This document shows positions 1 to 8,162 of a stretch of DNA of 64,000 nt, piece after piece. A model generated the notes under the pieces. That model was not told where the DNA came from. It searched no databases and saw only the letters and a program-made list of their open reading frames with translations. The position numbers and the translations under genes were made by a program. Every line of letters starts with the position of its first letter. Position 1 is the stretch's first letter. This stretch comes from Streptomyces flavochromogenes. Its GTDB lineage: Bacteria > Actinomycetota > Actinomycetes > Streptomycetales > Streptomycetaceae. The stretch lies in the NCBI RefSeq assembly GCF_000717595.1, contig NZ_JNZO01000025.1, positions 1-64,000 of the forward strand, written 5' to 3'.

Positions 1-303
1 CTTCACACCGCGCAGGGTGACCGCGCCGCGCACCGCGACCGGGATGTGCCGGCTGGACAGGTCGAGCGTGAACTTCTGCTGCACGAAAGGCACGACGAAG
101 ACACCGCCACCGACCACGACCTTCTGGCCGCTGTTGTCGGTGAACACCCGCCCCGTGGCCGGGTCGGTGGCCTTCTTGCCGCGCCGGCCGGTGATGATGA
201 ACGCCTCGCTGGGGCCGGCCACCTTGTAGCGCGTGACGACGACGAGGCCGAGCAGGACGACGAGGACGACTGTTCCCACGACGGCGGTCAGGACAGGGCT
301 CAT
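1..303 (-). CDS. Flotillin-like SPFH protein, N-terminal part (cut by window start)
   Basis: The first 101 codons of a minus-strand gene whose 3' end lies outside the window. The translation begins with one hydrophobic segment (about residues 5-24), followed by an SPFH opening with a GPSEAFIITG stretch and a VVPFVQ segment before the first strands. This is the usual start of bacterial flotillins, which are anchored by one N-terminal helix and scaffold membrane microdomains. The next gene upstream in the same direction encodes an NfeD-like protein, the standard flotillin partner, which supports the call. The ATG at 301-303 is the first start after the hydrophobic segment begins. Length and the C-terminal coiled coil cannot be judged. 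Confidence 0.88.
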   Translation of the reverse strand, partial: MSPVLTAVVGTVVLVVLLGLVVVTRYKVAGPSEAFIITGRRGKKATDPATGRVFTDNSGQKVVVGGGVFVVPFVQQKFTLDLSSRHIPVAVRGAVTLRGVK

Positions 304-424
304 GCAGAAATCCCTTCGAATGAAGTGAACGAGACAATGGAGTCCGACGAGAGGAACGCGAGGGACGGCAGGAGCGGACTCGGTGAATGAGCCGGTGAAT
401 CGGAGGGCGGCGCGGAGGCGGAAG

Positions 425-919
425 TCAGCGCTCCACGGGGCGGACCGTGACCGACGTCGCCGACAGCACCGACTCCACCCACACCTCGGCGCCCCGCTCG
501 ACCGGCGCGGCCGCCTTCGCCGCGTATTTCACCGGCTGGCCCGCCAGATACAGCAGCACCTCGCCATAGCCCCCGGCCGGAATCGCCGTGACGACCGCCC
601 CAGACGTGCCCGTCAGGTCCTCTCCGCGCGGCGCGGGCGCGCCGCCGTCCCGGAGCAGCGCCCGGCTGAACCGCCAGGTCGCCCAGCCCACCAGGGCGCC
701 CGCGGCGATTCCCGTGAGGGTCGCGGCGACCGCTCCGGCACCGGCCGCGCCCGTCACGATCGCGCCCGTGAATCCGAGCGCCGACACGAATCCGGCGATC
801 ACGGGGAGCGAGAGAAGACCGTCGAGACCGCCGCCGATGCTTTCCAGGAGGCCGTCGAAGACGAGGGAGAGAGCCAGGACGATCAGCCCCGCGATACCGA
901 ATCCCAGAAACCATCCCAC
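425..919 (-). CDS. NfeD-like membrane protein
   Basis: About 164 residues. The N-terminal half has two to three hydrophobic segments (roughly residues 2-22, 35-60 and 65-85). The C-terminal half is a small beta-rich OB-like domain with a GTSGAV-TAIPAGGYGEV stretch, typical of NfeD-like proteins: G-x-x-G-x-A turns followed by a VESVLS-type strand. It lies 121 bp upstream of the flotillin gene on the same strand, as in many NfeD-flotillin pairs. I chose the GTG at 917-919 because an AAGGGGG purine run precedes it; an upstream ATG would add an unsupported polar leader. Likely role: partner of the flotillin in membrane organisation. Confidence 0.78.
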   Translation of the reverse strand: MGWFLGFGIAGLIVLALSLVFDGLLESIGGGLDGLLSLPVIAGFVSALGFTGAIVTGAAGAGAVAATLTGIAAGALVGWATWRFSRALLRDGGAPAPRGEDLTGTSGAVVTAIPAGGYGEVLLYLAGQPVKYAAKAAAPVERGAEVWVESVLSATSVTVRPVER

Positions 920-1076
920 GTGTCGGTCCCCCTTGATTCCCTCGCGATCCGCCCCTATTCCTGAATTGTTCCATGTAAGGAGCGTGTAGGACATGGGTGC
1001 CGGCACCCATTGATTTCCGGGAACGGCCCGGCTGTTCAGTACGATGGGCCGCTGTTCTTACGTGGAGGAGGGTGTC

Positions 1077-1481
1077 GTGACGGACCGGAGCGAGGGCGGA
1101 GCGGAGCCCTCCGCGCGCAGGCGCGGGCAGGGCGAACTGGAGTCCCAGGTGCTCGCCGTGCTGCGCGAGGCGTCCGAGCCCGTGCCCGTGGCGTGGGTAC
1201 GGGAACGCCTCGGCGGCGGTCTCGCCTACACCACCGTCATCACCATCCTCACCCGCCTCCGGGCCAAGGGCGCCGTCGAGCGCGAGCGCGCCGGCCGTTC
1301 CTTCCGGTGGACGGCGGTCGCCGACGAGGCCGGGCTCGCCGCTCTGCGGATGCGGAAGGTCCTGGACGCGGAGGCGGACCGTCAGGCGGTCCTCGCGAGC
1401 TTCGTCACCGGCCTCTCGCCGAACGAAGAGCGACTCCTTCGTGAACTGCTCTCCAAGGCCGCCGAGGAGGAGGAAGGCTAG
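1077..1481 (+). CDS. BlaI/MecI-family transcriptional repressor
   Basis: 134 residues starting at a GTG preceded by GGAGGAG (1064-1070). The N-terminal winged helix has the family pattern: a helix ending in VLAVLREA, then PVPVAWVRERL, then a recognition helix AYTTVITILTRLRAKGAVERER. The rest is a short helical dimerisation domain ending in an acidic tail. BlaI proteins repress an adjacent protease gene and are inactivated when that M56 protease cleaves them. The M56 gene starts 5 bp downstream, so this is the usual two-gene sensor-repressor unit. The inducing signal is unknown. Confidence 0.9.
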   Translation: MTDRSEGGAEPSARRRGQGELESQVLAVLREASEPVPVAWVRERLGGGLAYTTVITILTRLRAKGAVERERAGRSFRWTAVADEAGLAALRMRKVLDAEADRQAVLASFVTGLSPNEERLLRELLSKAAEEEEG

Positions 1482-1486
1482 CCGTC

Positions 1487-2491
1487 ATGGGAGTCTTCGT
1501 CTTCCTTCCCCTGGTCCTTCCGCTCACCGCCTGGCCGGTCGCCCGCCTCGCCGAGCAGCGGCTCCACCCCCGTACCGCGACGCGGCTGCTGGCCGCCGTC
1601 GCCGGTGTCTCCGCCGTGTGCAGCACCCTCTGCCTCGGCCTGCTCATGATCGTGGGCACCGCGCAACTCCCCGGCAACCCGCTCCCCGACAGCTGGTCGG
1701 ACCCTGATGTACGCGCGGCCCTCCCGTACGACGAGATCGCCGGCCGCGCGGCCATCCCGGCGCTGCTCGCCGTCCTGGTCTCGTGCGGCGCGGCCGCCTG
1801 GCGGCAGGTGCGGGTACGGCGCCGGGTCGTGGCGGCGCTCGCCGGGCTGCCGCCGACGCCCGTCGCGGTGCTGCCGGACCGCACGCCGTACGCGTACGCG
1901 GTGCCCGGCGGCCCGGTACGGGGCGGGGCGCGGGGCCGGGGCAGGAAGACACGGCGCCCTGGCGGGGAGCCGAGGGGGCACGGCCGGGTCGTGGTCAGCA
2001 CCGGGATGCTCGCGGGCCTCGCCCCCGCCGAACGAAGGGCGCTCTTCGCCCACGAGCGGGCCCATCTGGCCGGGCGTCACCACCGGCACCTCCTGGCGGT
2101 CCATCTCGCGGCGCGCGCGAACCCGTTCCTGCGGCCGCTGCGTACCGCCGTCTCCTACACCGCCGAGCGCTGGGCCGACGAGGAGGCGGCCGCCGAGGTC
2201 GGCAGCCGCCGCTCCGTCGCCCGCGCGATCGGCAAGGCGGCCCTCCTCGCGCCCCGCGCTCCGGCCGCCGCCCTCCCCGCCGTGACGGGCGGGGACGCCG
2301 GCCCGGTGCCCCGACGGGTCGCGGCCCTGATGCGCCCCGCTCCGGCGGGCCGCGCGTGGCCGCCGGCCGGCACGGCCGTGGGCCTCGCCGTCTGGTGCGC
2401 CGCCTTCGGTGCGACCGTGTCGGCCCTGTCCTCGGCGAACTCGGCGGTCACGCTCTTCCTGGTGCTGCGCGGGGCCGCCTCGCCGATGTAG
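1487..2491 (+). CDS. M56-family membrane metallopeptidase (BlaR1-like)
   Basis: 334 residues. Membrane segments occur near the N-terminus (about 5-20, 34-58 and 83-106), with another near the C-terminus (about 288-325). The cytoplasmic part has the zinc protease motif HERAH (in FAHERAHLAGRHH), with a downstream ERWADEEA segment that would supply the third ligand. It follows the BlaI-type repressor by 5 bp and is surely co-transcribed. M56 proteins in this arrangement cleave BlaI to relieve repression. No penicillin-binding sensor domain is present at the C-terminus, so this is the short actinobacterial form and its signal is not known. Confidence 0.87.
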   Translation: MGVFVFLPLVLPLTAWPVARLAEQRLHPRTATRLLAAVAGVSAVCSTLCLGLLMIVGTAQLPGNPLPDSWSDPDVRAALPYDEIAGRAAIPALLAVLVSCGAAAWRQVRVRRRVVAALAGLPPTPVAVLPDRTPYAYAVPGGPVRGGARGRGRKTRRPGGEPRGHGRVVVSTGMLAGLAPAERRALFAHERAHLAGRHHRHLLAVHLAARANPFLRPLRTAVSYTAERWADEEAAAEVGSRRSVARAIGKAALLAPRAPAAALPAVTGGDAGPVPRRVAALMRPAPAGRAWPPAGTAVGLAVWCAAFGATVSALSSANSAVTLFLVLRGAASPM

Positions 2492-2561
2492 CCGTTCGAC
2501 CGCTTCTGGAGAGTGTCCTGTCGATGACGCCGGGAGCCCGGCCTGATCGGCGGGACACCCC

Positions 2562-3017
2562 TCAGAGGTCGAACTCGTGCGGCGGCAGGTCCAAGGTGAA
2601 GCAGGCCTCGCGGACCACGGCCTGCTCCGTCTTGTCGAAGTCGCCGTCGGCGCCGCCGATGACGATGCCGATCTGGATGACGGCGCGTGCCTCGGCCGGC
2701 TTCTTCTTCGCCTTGGCGATCTCCTGGAGCACGCTCACCTTGCCGAAGTCGAAGTCGGCCGTCAGCTTGTTCAGGTTGTCGTCGAAACGGCGCTGAAGGT
2801 CCAGCGCGTCGAAGTTCTGCAGCACCTCGTTGGTCGAGATGAGCTGGGCGACCCGGCGGCGCTCGGCGGGGTCGATCGTCCCGTCGGCGGCGGCGACCAG
2901 TGCGCACATGGCCATGCTCGCGTCCCGGAACGCGCCGCTCTTCAGGTCGTTCTTCTTCGCCACCAGCTGGGTCTGCATCGTCGATGCGGATTCCTTGATG
3001 CGGTCCCACAGGGCCAT
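2562..3017 (-). CDS. TerB-family tellurite-resistance-like protein
   Basis: 151 residues, all helical and acidic. The TerB pattern is clear: MALWDRIKES start, then ALVAAADGTIDPAERRRV (acidic metal-binding loop), and a second similar loop GGADGDFDKTEQ near the C-terminus. TerB-like proteins form a bundle that binds divalent metal and are linked to tellurite and phage-stress phenotypes, though the biochemical role is unclear. I chose the ATG at 3015-3017; a GTG two codons upstream is also possible. It stands alone between convergent M56 and a co-directional permease gene. Confidence 0.88.
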   Translation of the reverse strand: MALWDRIKESASTMQTQLVAKKNDLKSGAFRDASMAMCALVAAADGTIDPAERRRVAQLISTNEVLQNFDALDLQRRFDDNLNKLTADFDFGKVSVLQEIAKAKKKPAEARAVIQIGIVIGGADGDFDKTEQAVVREACFTLDLPPHEFDL

Positions 3018-3090
3018 GAACACTCCAGACGTCGATTGCTTCTACGGTCTTGTAGAACGTAGCAGTGGGACGGGGAGTTCCCGGGGACCG

Positions 3091-4350
3091 TCACACGCCG
3101 AGAAGTTGCAGCGAGGCCCACAGCGCCACCGTCGCGGCGGTGAGGGTGGCCGGGACCGTCAGGAGGCCGAGACGGGTGAACTCCCCGAGGCCGACGGGGT
3201 GGTCGTGCTCGTGGGCGATGCGGCGCCAGAGGAGGGTGGCGAGGGACCCGGCGTACGTGAGGTTGGGGCCGATGTTCACCCCCAGCAGCACGGCGAGCAC
3301 CGCGCCGGGGCCCGAGGCCGCCGCGAGCGGGACCAGGGCGAGGGTCGCGGGGAGGTTGTTGATGAGGTTGGCCAGGATCGCGGCCACGGCGGCGACGCCG
3401 AGCAGGGCCGGCAGCGAGGTGCCGTCCGGGAGGACATGGGCGAGGGCGGTGCCGAGCCCGTTGTCGACGACCGCCCGGACGACGATCCCCAGGGCCAGGA
3501 CGAACGCGAGGAACGGCGGCGCCGCCGAAGCCACGAGCGCGCGTGGGGTCGTGCGGCGGCGGACCAGCGCCCGTACGGCGAGCACGGCCGCGCCCGCCGC
3601 GGCCGCCCACGCCGGATCCACGCCGGTCGCCGAGGCGAGGGCGAAACCGCCCAGGGTCCCGGCCACGGTGAGCAGGGCGAAGAGGGGGACGGCCACGGGG
3701 GCCGGAGGGTCGGTGGGGATGGCCGCGGCGGCCAGGTCGCGCGCGAAGAAGCGGCGGAAGAGGCCGTACTCGACGGCTGTCGCGGTGAGCCAGGGGAGCA
3801 GCATCAGCAGTGCGAACCGGGTGAAGCCGAGCCCGGTGGCCGTGAACGCGAGCAGGTTCGTGAGGTTCGAGACCGGCAGCAGCAGCGAGGCCGTGTTGGA
3901 GAGATGGGCGCTCGCGTAGGCGTGGGGCCCGGGCCGGGCTCCCATCCGGGCGGCGGTCGCGAAGACCACCGGGGTGAGCAGGACGACGGTCGCGTCGAGG
4001 CTCAGGGCGGCGGTGATCAGTGAGGCGAGCACGAACACGGCACCGAGCAGTCGCTGCGGGCGCCGACGGGACCAGCGGGCCATCCAGGTGCCGCAGGCGT
4101 GGAACAGTCCTTCGTCGTCACAGAGCTTGGCGAGGACGAGGACGGCCGCCAGGAAGCCGATCACCGGCCCCAGTCGCTCCGTCTCCTCGCGTACGGCCTC
4201 GGGGGTGACCGCGCCCACGGCGAGCACGGCACCGGCGGCGGGCACGGCGAAGACCGCCTCGGGCAGGCGGAACGGGCGGACGACGGCGCAGATCAGCACC
4301 ACGGCCAGGGCGAGCACGGAAACGGATGGAGCGAGCATGCGTTCGATCAT
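3091..4350 (-). CDS. SLC13/ArsB-NhaD-type ion permease
   Basis: About 419 residues from the ATG at 4348-4350; a second in-frame ATG lies at 4336-4338, and the reading frame extends further upstream without good signals. It has ten or more hydrophobic segments, a charged central loop, and the pattern NLTNLLAFTATG in the middle with ANLINNLPATLALVPL near the end. These are the paired NxxN-type hairpins of the SLC13/ArsB-like superfamily. The substrate (dicarboxylate, arsenite or sodium) cannot be told from sequence. It is divergent from a GntR/FCD regulator with a shared palindrome between them, so that regulator probably controls it. Confidence 0.82.
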   Translation of the reverse strand: MIERMLAPSVSVLALAVVLICAVVRPFRLPEAVFAVPAAGAVLAVGAVTPEAVREETERLGPVIGFLAAVLVLAKLCDDEGLFHACGTWMARWSRRRPQRLLGAVFVLASLITAALSLDATVVLLTPVVFATAARMGARPGPHAYASAHLSNTASLLLPVSNLTNLLAFTATGLGFTRFALLMLLPWLTATAVEYGLFRRFFARDLAAAAIPTDPPAPVAVPLFALLTVAGTLGGFALASATGVDPAWAAAAGAAVLAVRALVRRRTTPRALVASAAPPFLAFVLALGIVVRAVVDNGLGTALAHVLPDGTSLPALLGVAAVAAILANLINNLPATLALVPLAAASGPGAVLAVLLGVNIGPNLTYAGSLATLLWRRIAHEHDHPVGLGEFTRLGLLTVPATLTAATVALWASLQLLGV

Positions 4351-4421
4351 CCGGGTCGGCCGCGGCGGCTCCTCAGGGGGGTGCTCGGTGGGTCTCTCCT
4401 TCCCGGACTGGAGAAACGTGA

Positions 4422-4433
4422 CATTGTACGATG
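4422..4433. promoter_or_regulatory. Candidate operator/promoter between permease and GntR gene
   Basis: The 12-mer CATTGTACGATG is a near-perfect palindrome (10 of 12 positions symmetrical). It contains the TNGTNNNACNA-type core seen at many GntR/FCD sites. Read on the minus strand it holds TACAAT and on the plus strand TACGAT, so it could overlap the -10 elements of both divergent genes. Inference: an operator for the downstream regulator acting on both genes. Confidence 0.4.
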
Positions 4434-4462
4434 CTCCCCCGTGACTTCTCGGAGGACGCACG

Positions 4463-5152
4463 ATGGGTGACCTGAAGCAGTACGGCCTCGTCAGGGCCCA
4501 GGAGCGGCTCCGCGACCAGGTCGGGCACGCCCTCCGCGCGGCCCTGATCGCCGGCGAGCTGCGCCCCGGCCAGGTCTACTCGGCCCCCGGACTCGCGAGT
4601 GACCTCGGTGTCTCCGCCACCCCGGTCCGCGAGGCCATGCTCGACCTTGCCCGCGAAGGCCTGGTCGAACCCGTCCGCAACAAGGGATTCCGCATCACCG
4701 AGGTCAGCGAGCGGGACCTCGACCAGTTCACCGAACTGCGCACTCTCATCGAGGTGCCCACCATCGGGCGCGTCACGAGGAGGGCCGACCGGGAGCAGCT
4801 GGAGGCGTTGCGTCCGGTCGCCGAGGAGATCGTCGCGTGCGCCCGGGGCCACGACCTCATCGGCTATCTGGAGGCGGACCGCCGCTTCCACCTAGCGCTG
4901 CTCGCGCTCTCCGGCAACGACCGGCTGGTCGAGACGGTGGGGGACTTGCGCAAGCGCTCCCGGCTCTACGGTCTGACCGGCCTGGACGAGGCGGGCAAGC
5001 TCGTCTCGTCCGCCGAGGAGCACCTCGAACTCCTCGACCTGATGATCGCCGGAGACGCGCCTGGCGCCGAGGCGTGCATGCGGCGCCACCTCGGGCACGT
5101 ACGGTCGCTGTGGGCCGAGGGCCGCGACGAACCGGTCGGGCGACGGGGGTAG
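4463..5152 (+). CDS. GntR-family regulator with FCD domain
   Basis: 229 residues. The start ATG is preceded by GGAGG (4451-4455). The N-terminal winged helix has the family pattern LRAALIAGELRPGQ, then SAPGLASDLGVSATPVREAM and LVEPVRNKGFRI. The C-terminal helical FCD domain carries the metal-ligand pattern D-x-x-F-H (EADRRFHLALLA) and later histidines (AEEHLELLD and RRHLGHVRS). FCD members bind small carboxylates and regulate divergent transporters or catabolic genes. The adjacent divergent permease is the likely target. Confidence 0.9.
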   Translation: MGDLKQYGLVRAQERLRDQVGHALRAALIAGELRPGQVYSAPGLASDLGVSATPVREAMLDLAREGLVEPVRNKGFRITEVSERDLDQFTELRTLIEVPTIGRVTRRADREQLEALRPVAEEIVACARGHDLIGYLEADRRFHLALLALSGNDRLVETVGDLRKRSRLYGLTGLDEAGKLVSSAEEHLELLDLMIAGDAPGAEACMRRHLGHVRSLWAEGRDEPVGRRG

Positions 5153-5294
5153 GCGGCGCGGAGCCCGTCGCCGGGCCCGGCGCAGGGCCCGTGACAGGCG
5201 AGGCAGGTGACCGGTCTCCGGTCGGGGAACGCCCGCACGGACCGGCAGAGCTTCGAAGGCGGCTCCGTGATCATGAAATCGTCGCCCGCGCGGA

Positions 5295-5975
5295 TCACGC
5301 TTCGTCGGTGGGTCGCGCTTCGTCGGCGGGTCGGGTGAAGCGTCCGCTCGACTCCCCCCGGAGCCGGCCGGCCGGAAGCCCGCGCCCGTAGGCCAGCAGC
5401 AGGAGGTCCTGGGCGGTGCCGAACACGGGGGTGCCGGAGCCGTACGACCAGTCGAGGTCCTCGGCGCACAACCGCACCGCGTCGAGGTCGGCGCCGAAGA
5501 ACTTCAGGCTGCTGGGCCGGATCCGGTCCAGCAGGATGCGCAGCCGGTCCTCGGGGACACACCGGTCCAGGCCGAGAGCGACGGTGATGTCCAAGCCGTG
5601 CACCACGTCGTGGCCGAGTGCCGCAGCGAACCCGCCGACGGGCGGGGTCCACGGATGGTCGGCGTTCACCCGCAGGAACGCGGCGAGCTCGGTGGTGGAA
5701 TGGGCGGCCGCATCCCTGCGTGCGACCCGGTCGGTCATGCGGTGGAGGTTCCCGCGCGCCTTGACCAACTCGCCCAGCGTCGCGGGCAGGGAGAGCCGGA
5801 ACCCCATCGACATGTGCGCCGCGACCTCGCGAACCCGCCAGCCCGCGCACAGACTCCGCTCATTCCACTGCTCGGTCGTCAGACCGTCGAACAGGTCCGC
5901 CAGTTCCCGGCGTTCGGCCGCGATCGCGGCCCTGACCTCGGTGCTGTTCCTCTTGCGGACTCTCGCTTTCTCCAT
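5295..5975 (-). CDS. Mycothiol-dependent maleylpyruvate isomerase-family (DinB-like) protein
   Basis: 226 residues. It shows the actinobacterial DinB-like pattern: AAERRELADLFDGLTTEQW, then LCAGWRVREVAAHM (first metal histidine), and later GHDVVHGLDITVALG (further histidines in a helix). It ends in a polar tail rich in S, G, R and D. Members use a divalent metal and often mycothiol. The exact reaction here is unknown. It is divergent from a LysR-type gene, which probably regulates it. Confidence 0.8.
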   Translation of the reverse strand: MEKARVRKRNSTEVRAAIAAERRELADLFDGLTTEQWNERSLCAGWRVREVAAHMSMGFRLSLPATLGELVKARGNLHRMTDRVARRDAAAHSTTELAAFLRVNADHPWTPPVGGFAAALGHDVVHGLDITVALGLDRCVPEDRLRILLDRIRPSSLKFFGADLDAVRLCAEDLDWSYGSGTPVFGTAQDLLLLAYGRGLPAGRLRGESSGRFTRPADEARPTDEA

Positions 5976-6046
5976 GTGACCAACCCTGCGGCCCGCCAGG
6001 CGATAACGCCAATAGATGGTTGTGCTGCTCCCTAGAATCAGTGCTT

Positions 6047-6964
6047 ATGGAGCTCCGTCAGCTGCGCTACTTCGTCTCCGTCGTCGAGGAGGGCGGCTTC
6101 ACCCGCGCCGCGGTCCGGCTGCATCTGGCCCAGCCCGGCCTCAGCGCCCAGATCCGGCAGCTGGAGAAGGAGTTGGGGCAGCCCCTGCTCGACCGCTCCG
6201 GACGTTCGGTGACACCGACCGAGGTGGGCCGGGCCGTCCTGCCCTACGCCCGCGCCGCACTGGCCGCCGCGGACGCCGTGCGACAGACGGTGGACGCGTA
6301 CACCGGGCTGTTGCGCGGCCGGGTCACCCTCGGCCTGGTGTCCGGAGCCGCCGGGCACGCCTTCGACATCGCCGGCTTCCTCGCGGACTTCCACGAGGAC
6401 CACCCCTCGGTGGAGGTGGCGCTCACCGAGGACACCACGGAACGGATGCAGGCCGCACTCCTGGCCGGCGAGCTCGACATCGCCTTCCTCGGGACGGCGG
6501 TGGAGACGCCACCGCCGGGAGCGGCCTTCCAGATGGTGATCGACGTCCCCCTGGTCGCCGTTGTCGCCGCCGGCGATCCCCTGCTCGAACGCAGGGACGG
6601 CACGACCGTCCCGCTCGCCGATCTGCGCGACCGGCCGCTGATCTGCCTGCCGCGCGGCACCGGGGTGCGCGCGGCGCTCGAACAGGGCTGCGCTCAGGCG
6701 GGATTCCGGCCCCGGGTCACCTTCGAGGCGGCGGCACCCCACGTGCTGGCGCGGCTCGCCGCGCGGGGCCTCGGTGTCGCCGTGCTGCCCGCCGGAGAGG
6801 ACGAGCCGGCCCCCGACGGGCGGCTCCGCACCCTGCGGATCGCCGATCCCGAGATGCGCGGCCGCCTCGCGCTCGCCTGGCAGGCCACCGGCCCTTCGAG
6901 CCCCGCGGCCCGGGTCCTCCTGGACCGCCTGCGGGAAGCCCTCCCGCCACCGCGCCGCACCTAG
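6047..6964 (+). CDS. LysR-family transcriptional regulator
   Basis: 305 residues starting MELRQLRYFVSVVEEGGFTRAA. The N-terminal winged helix (about 1-60) has the LAQPGLSAQIRQLEKELG recognition helix. A periplasmic-binding-like effector domain follows (about 90-295). I chose the ATG at 6047 because it gives the exact family start. In the 71-bp divergent spacer, GGCG-ATAA-CGCC (5999-6010) is a small inverted repeat that may be part of the binding site. The likely target is the divergent DinB-like gene. Confidence 0.92.
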   Translation: MELRQLRYFVSVVEEGGFTRAAVRLHLAQPGLSAQIRQLEKELGQPLLDRSGRSVTPTEVGRAVLPYARAALAAADAVRQTVDAYTGLLRGRVTLGLVSGAAGHAFDIAGFLADFHEDHPSVEVALTEDTTERMQAALLAGELDIAFLGTAVETPPPGAAFQMVIDVPLVAVVAAGDPLLERRDGTTVPLADLRDRPLICLPRGTGVRAALEQGCAQAGFRPRVTFEAAAPHVLARLAARGLGVAVLPAGEDEPAPDGRLRTLRIADPEMRGRLALAWQATGPSSPAARVLLDRLREALPPPRRT

Positions 6965-7013
6965 GGGCGTGGTGTCGGTCAGGCCGGGGTCGCCACGCCC
7001 GGCACCGCGCCGG

Positions 7014-7499
7014 TCAGTCCCGGCCCGGGAAGAAGTCGGCGCCCTGGACGTACTCCATGGCCTTGGTGAACTCCGGGTCGCCGAGGCGGCGTTCCATCTC
7101 CTCCGGACTCACGTCCTCCACGCGGGTCTGGATCCAGTACAGGTTGCCGAGCGGGTCGCGCACCCGTCCGACCCGGTCGCCGAAGAACAGATGGGTGACC
7201 TGGGTGACCGAGGTGCCGCCGGCCGCGACGGCCCGCCGGTGCACGGCGTCGGCGTCGTCCACGTACAGACGGAGGAAGCCGGGGGTCGCGGGCCACTCCG
7301 GTCGCGCGTCGAACATCATCACCACCGAGTCGCCGATGCGGACCTCGGCGTGCTGGACGCTTCCGTCCTCGCCGGTCAGGCACGCGAGCTCCTCCGCTCC
7401 GAAGGCCCGCTTCAGGAACGCGATGAGCCGCACGGTGTCCCGCGAGATGATCCACGGCGTCACCGTGTGATAACCCTGGGGAACGGGGTTGACGGACAT
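7014..7499 (-). CDS. VOC-family (glyoxalase/bleomycin-resistance, PhnB-like) protein
   Basis: 161 residues. Two beta-alpha-beta-beta-beta modules are visible: one around TVTPWIISRDTVRLIAFLKRAFGAEE with HAEVRIGDSVVMMFD, and a second around LRLYVDDADAVHRRAVAAGG with RVGRVRDPLGNLYWIQT. The PhnB-like subfamily matches best. No specific substrate can be assigned. It is flanked by a convergent LysR gene and a divergent SepF-like gene, so there is no operon context. Confidence 0.85.
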   Translation of the reverse strand: MSVNPVPQGYHTVTPWIISRDTVRLIAFLKRAFGAEELACLTGEDGSVQHAEVRIGDSVVMMFDARPEWPATPGFLRLYVDDADAVHRRAVAAGGTSVTQVTHLFFGDRVGRVRDPLGNLYWIQTRVEDVSPEEMERRLGDPEFTKAMEYVQGADFFPGRD

Positions 7500-7675
7500 C
7501 TGGCTGCCTCCTGGGGTGCGAGTGCCTCAACGTGATGACGACGCTAGTCCCGATCCAGGCCGGTTCACGGCCCGGAAGGACCTGGCTCCCCGGGATAAGA
7601 GGCCCGGCGCCCTCACCTGGCCATCACCTCGTGTCGTTGTTGGGCCGAACGGGTGAGGAGCGGGAGGATGTGCCC

Positions 7676-8107
7676 ATGAGTAGGTACGAGAGGTACGACG
7701 TCACCGACGAGCAGTGGGAGGGCCTCGCCCAGGTCGTGCCCCTGCGCGGCCGTGACGAGTGGCCGTCCAGGGTCGACCACCGCACGATCCCCGAGCAGTA
7801 CGAATCCGCCGAGCAGCGCCGCATGGTCGTGCTCCGCGTGCAGGTGTTCGCCGACGCCCGTGAGGTCGCCGAGTACCTCATCGCCCAGATCCCGGTGCTC
7901 CTCGATCTGACGAGCGCCGACACCGAGGTCGCCAAGCGCATCCTCGACTTCAGCAGTGGTGTGGTCTTCGGTCTCGGCAGCGGGATGCACCGCGTCGACC
8001 GTAACGTTTTTCTCCTCGCCCCGGCCGGTACGGAGGTCGAGGGTGCGGAAGGCGAGGACGAGGAGGGTGTCGTGGGCGGCCGGACCGCCGGCGTCCCCCG
8101 ATCGTAG
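7676..8107 (+). CDS. SepF-like cell division protein
   Basis: 143 residues. After a charged N-terminus, the SepF core runs from about residue 50 to 120: VLRVQVFADAREVAEYLIAQ, then VLLDLTSADTEVAKRILDFSSGVVFGLGSGMHRV and the NVFLLAP strand. SepF links FtsZ to the membrane during septation. Streptomyces carry several SepF paralogues and this looks like a short one, without a clear amphipathic membrane helix at the extreme N-terminus. The ATG at 7676 was chosen because the frame opens just upstream with no better start. Confidence 0.83.
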   Translation: MSRYERYDVTDEQWEGLAQVVPLRGRDEWPSRVDHRTIPEQYESAEQRRMVVLRVQVFADAREVAEYLIAQIPVLLDLTSADTEVAKRILDFSSGVVFGLGSGMHRVDRNVFLLAPAGTEVEGAEGEDEEGVVGGRTAGVPRS

Positions 8108-8162
8108 GAAGGTCATCTCGCTGTAACGGTTCGTCAGGGAAGGGACTGCGTACGGTCCGGGC

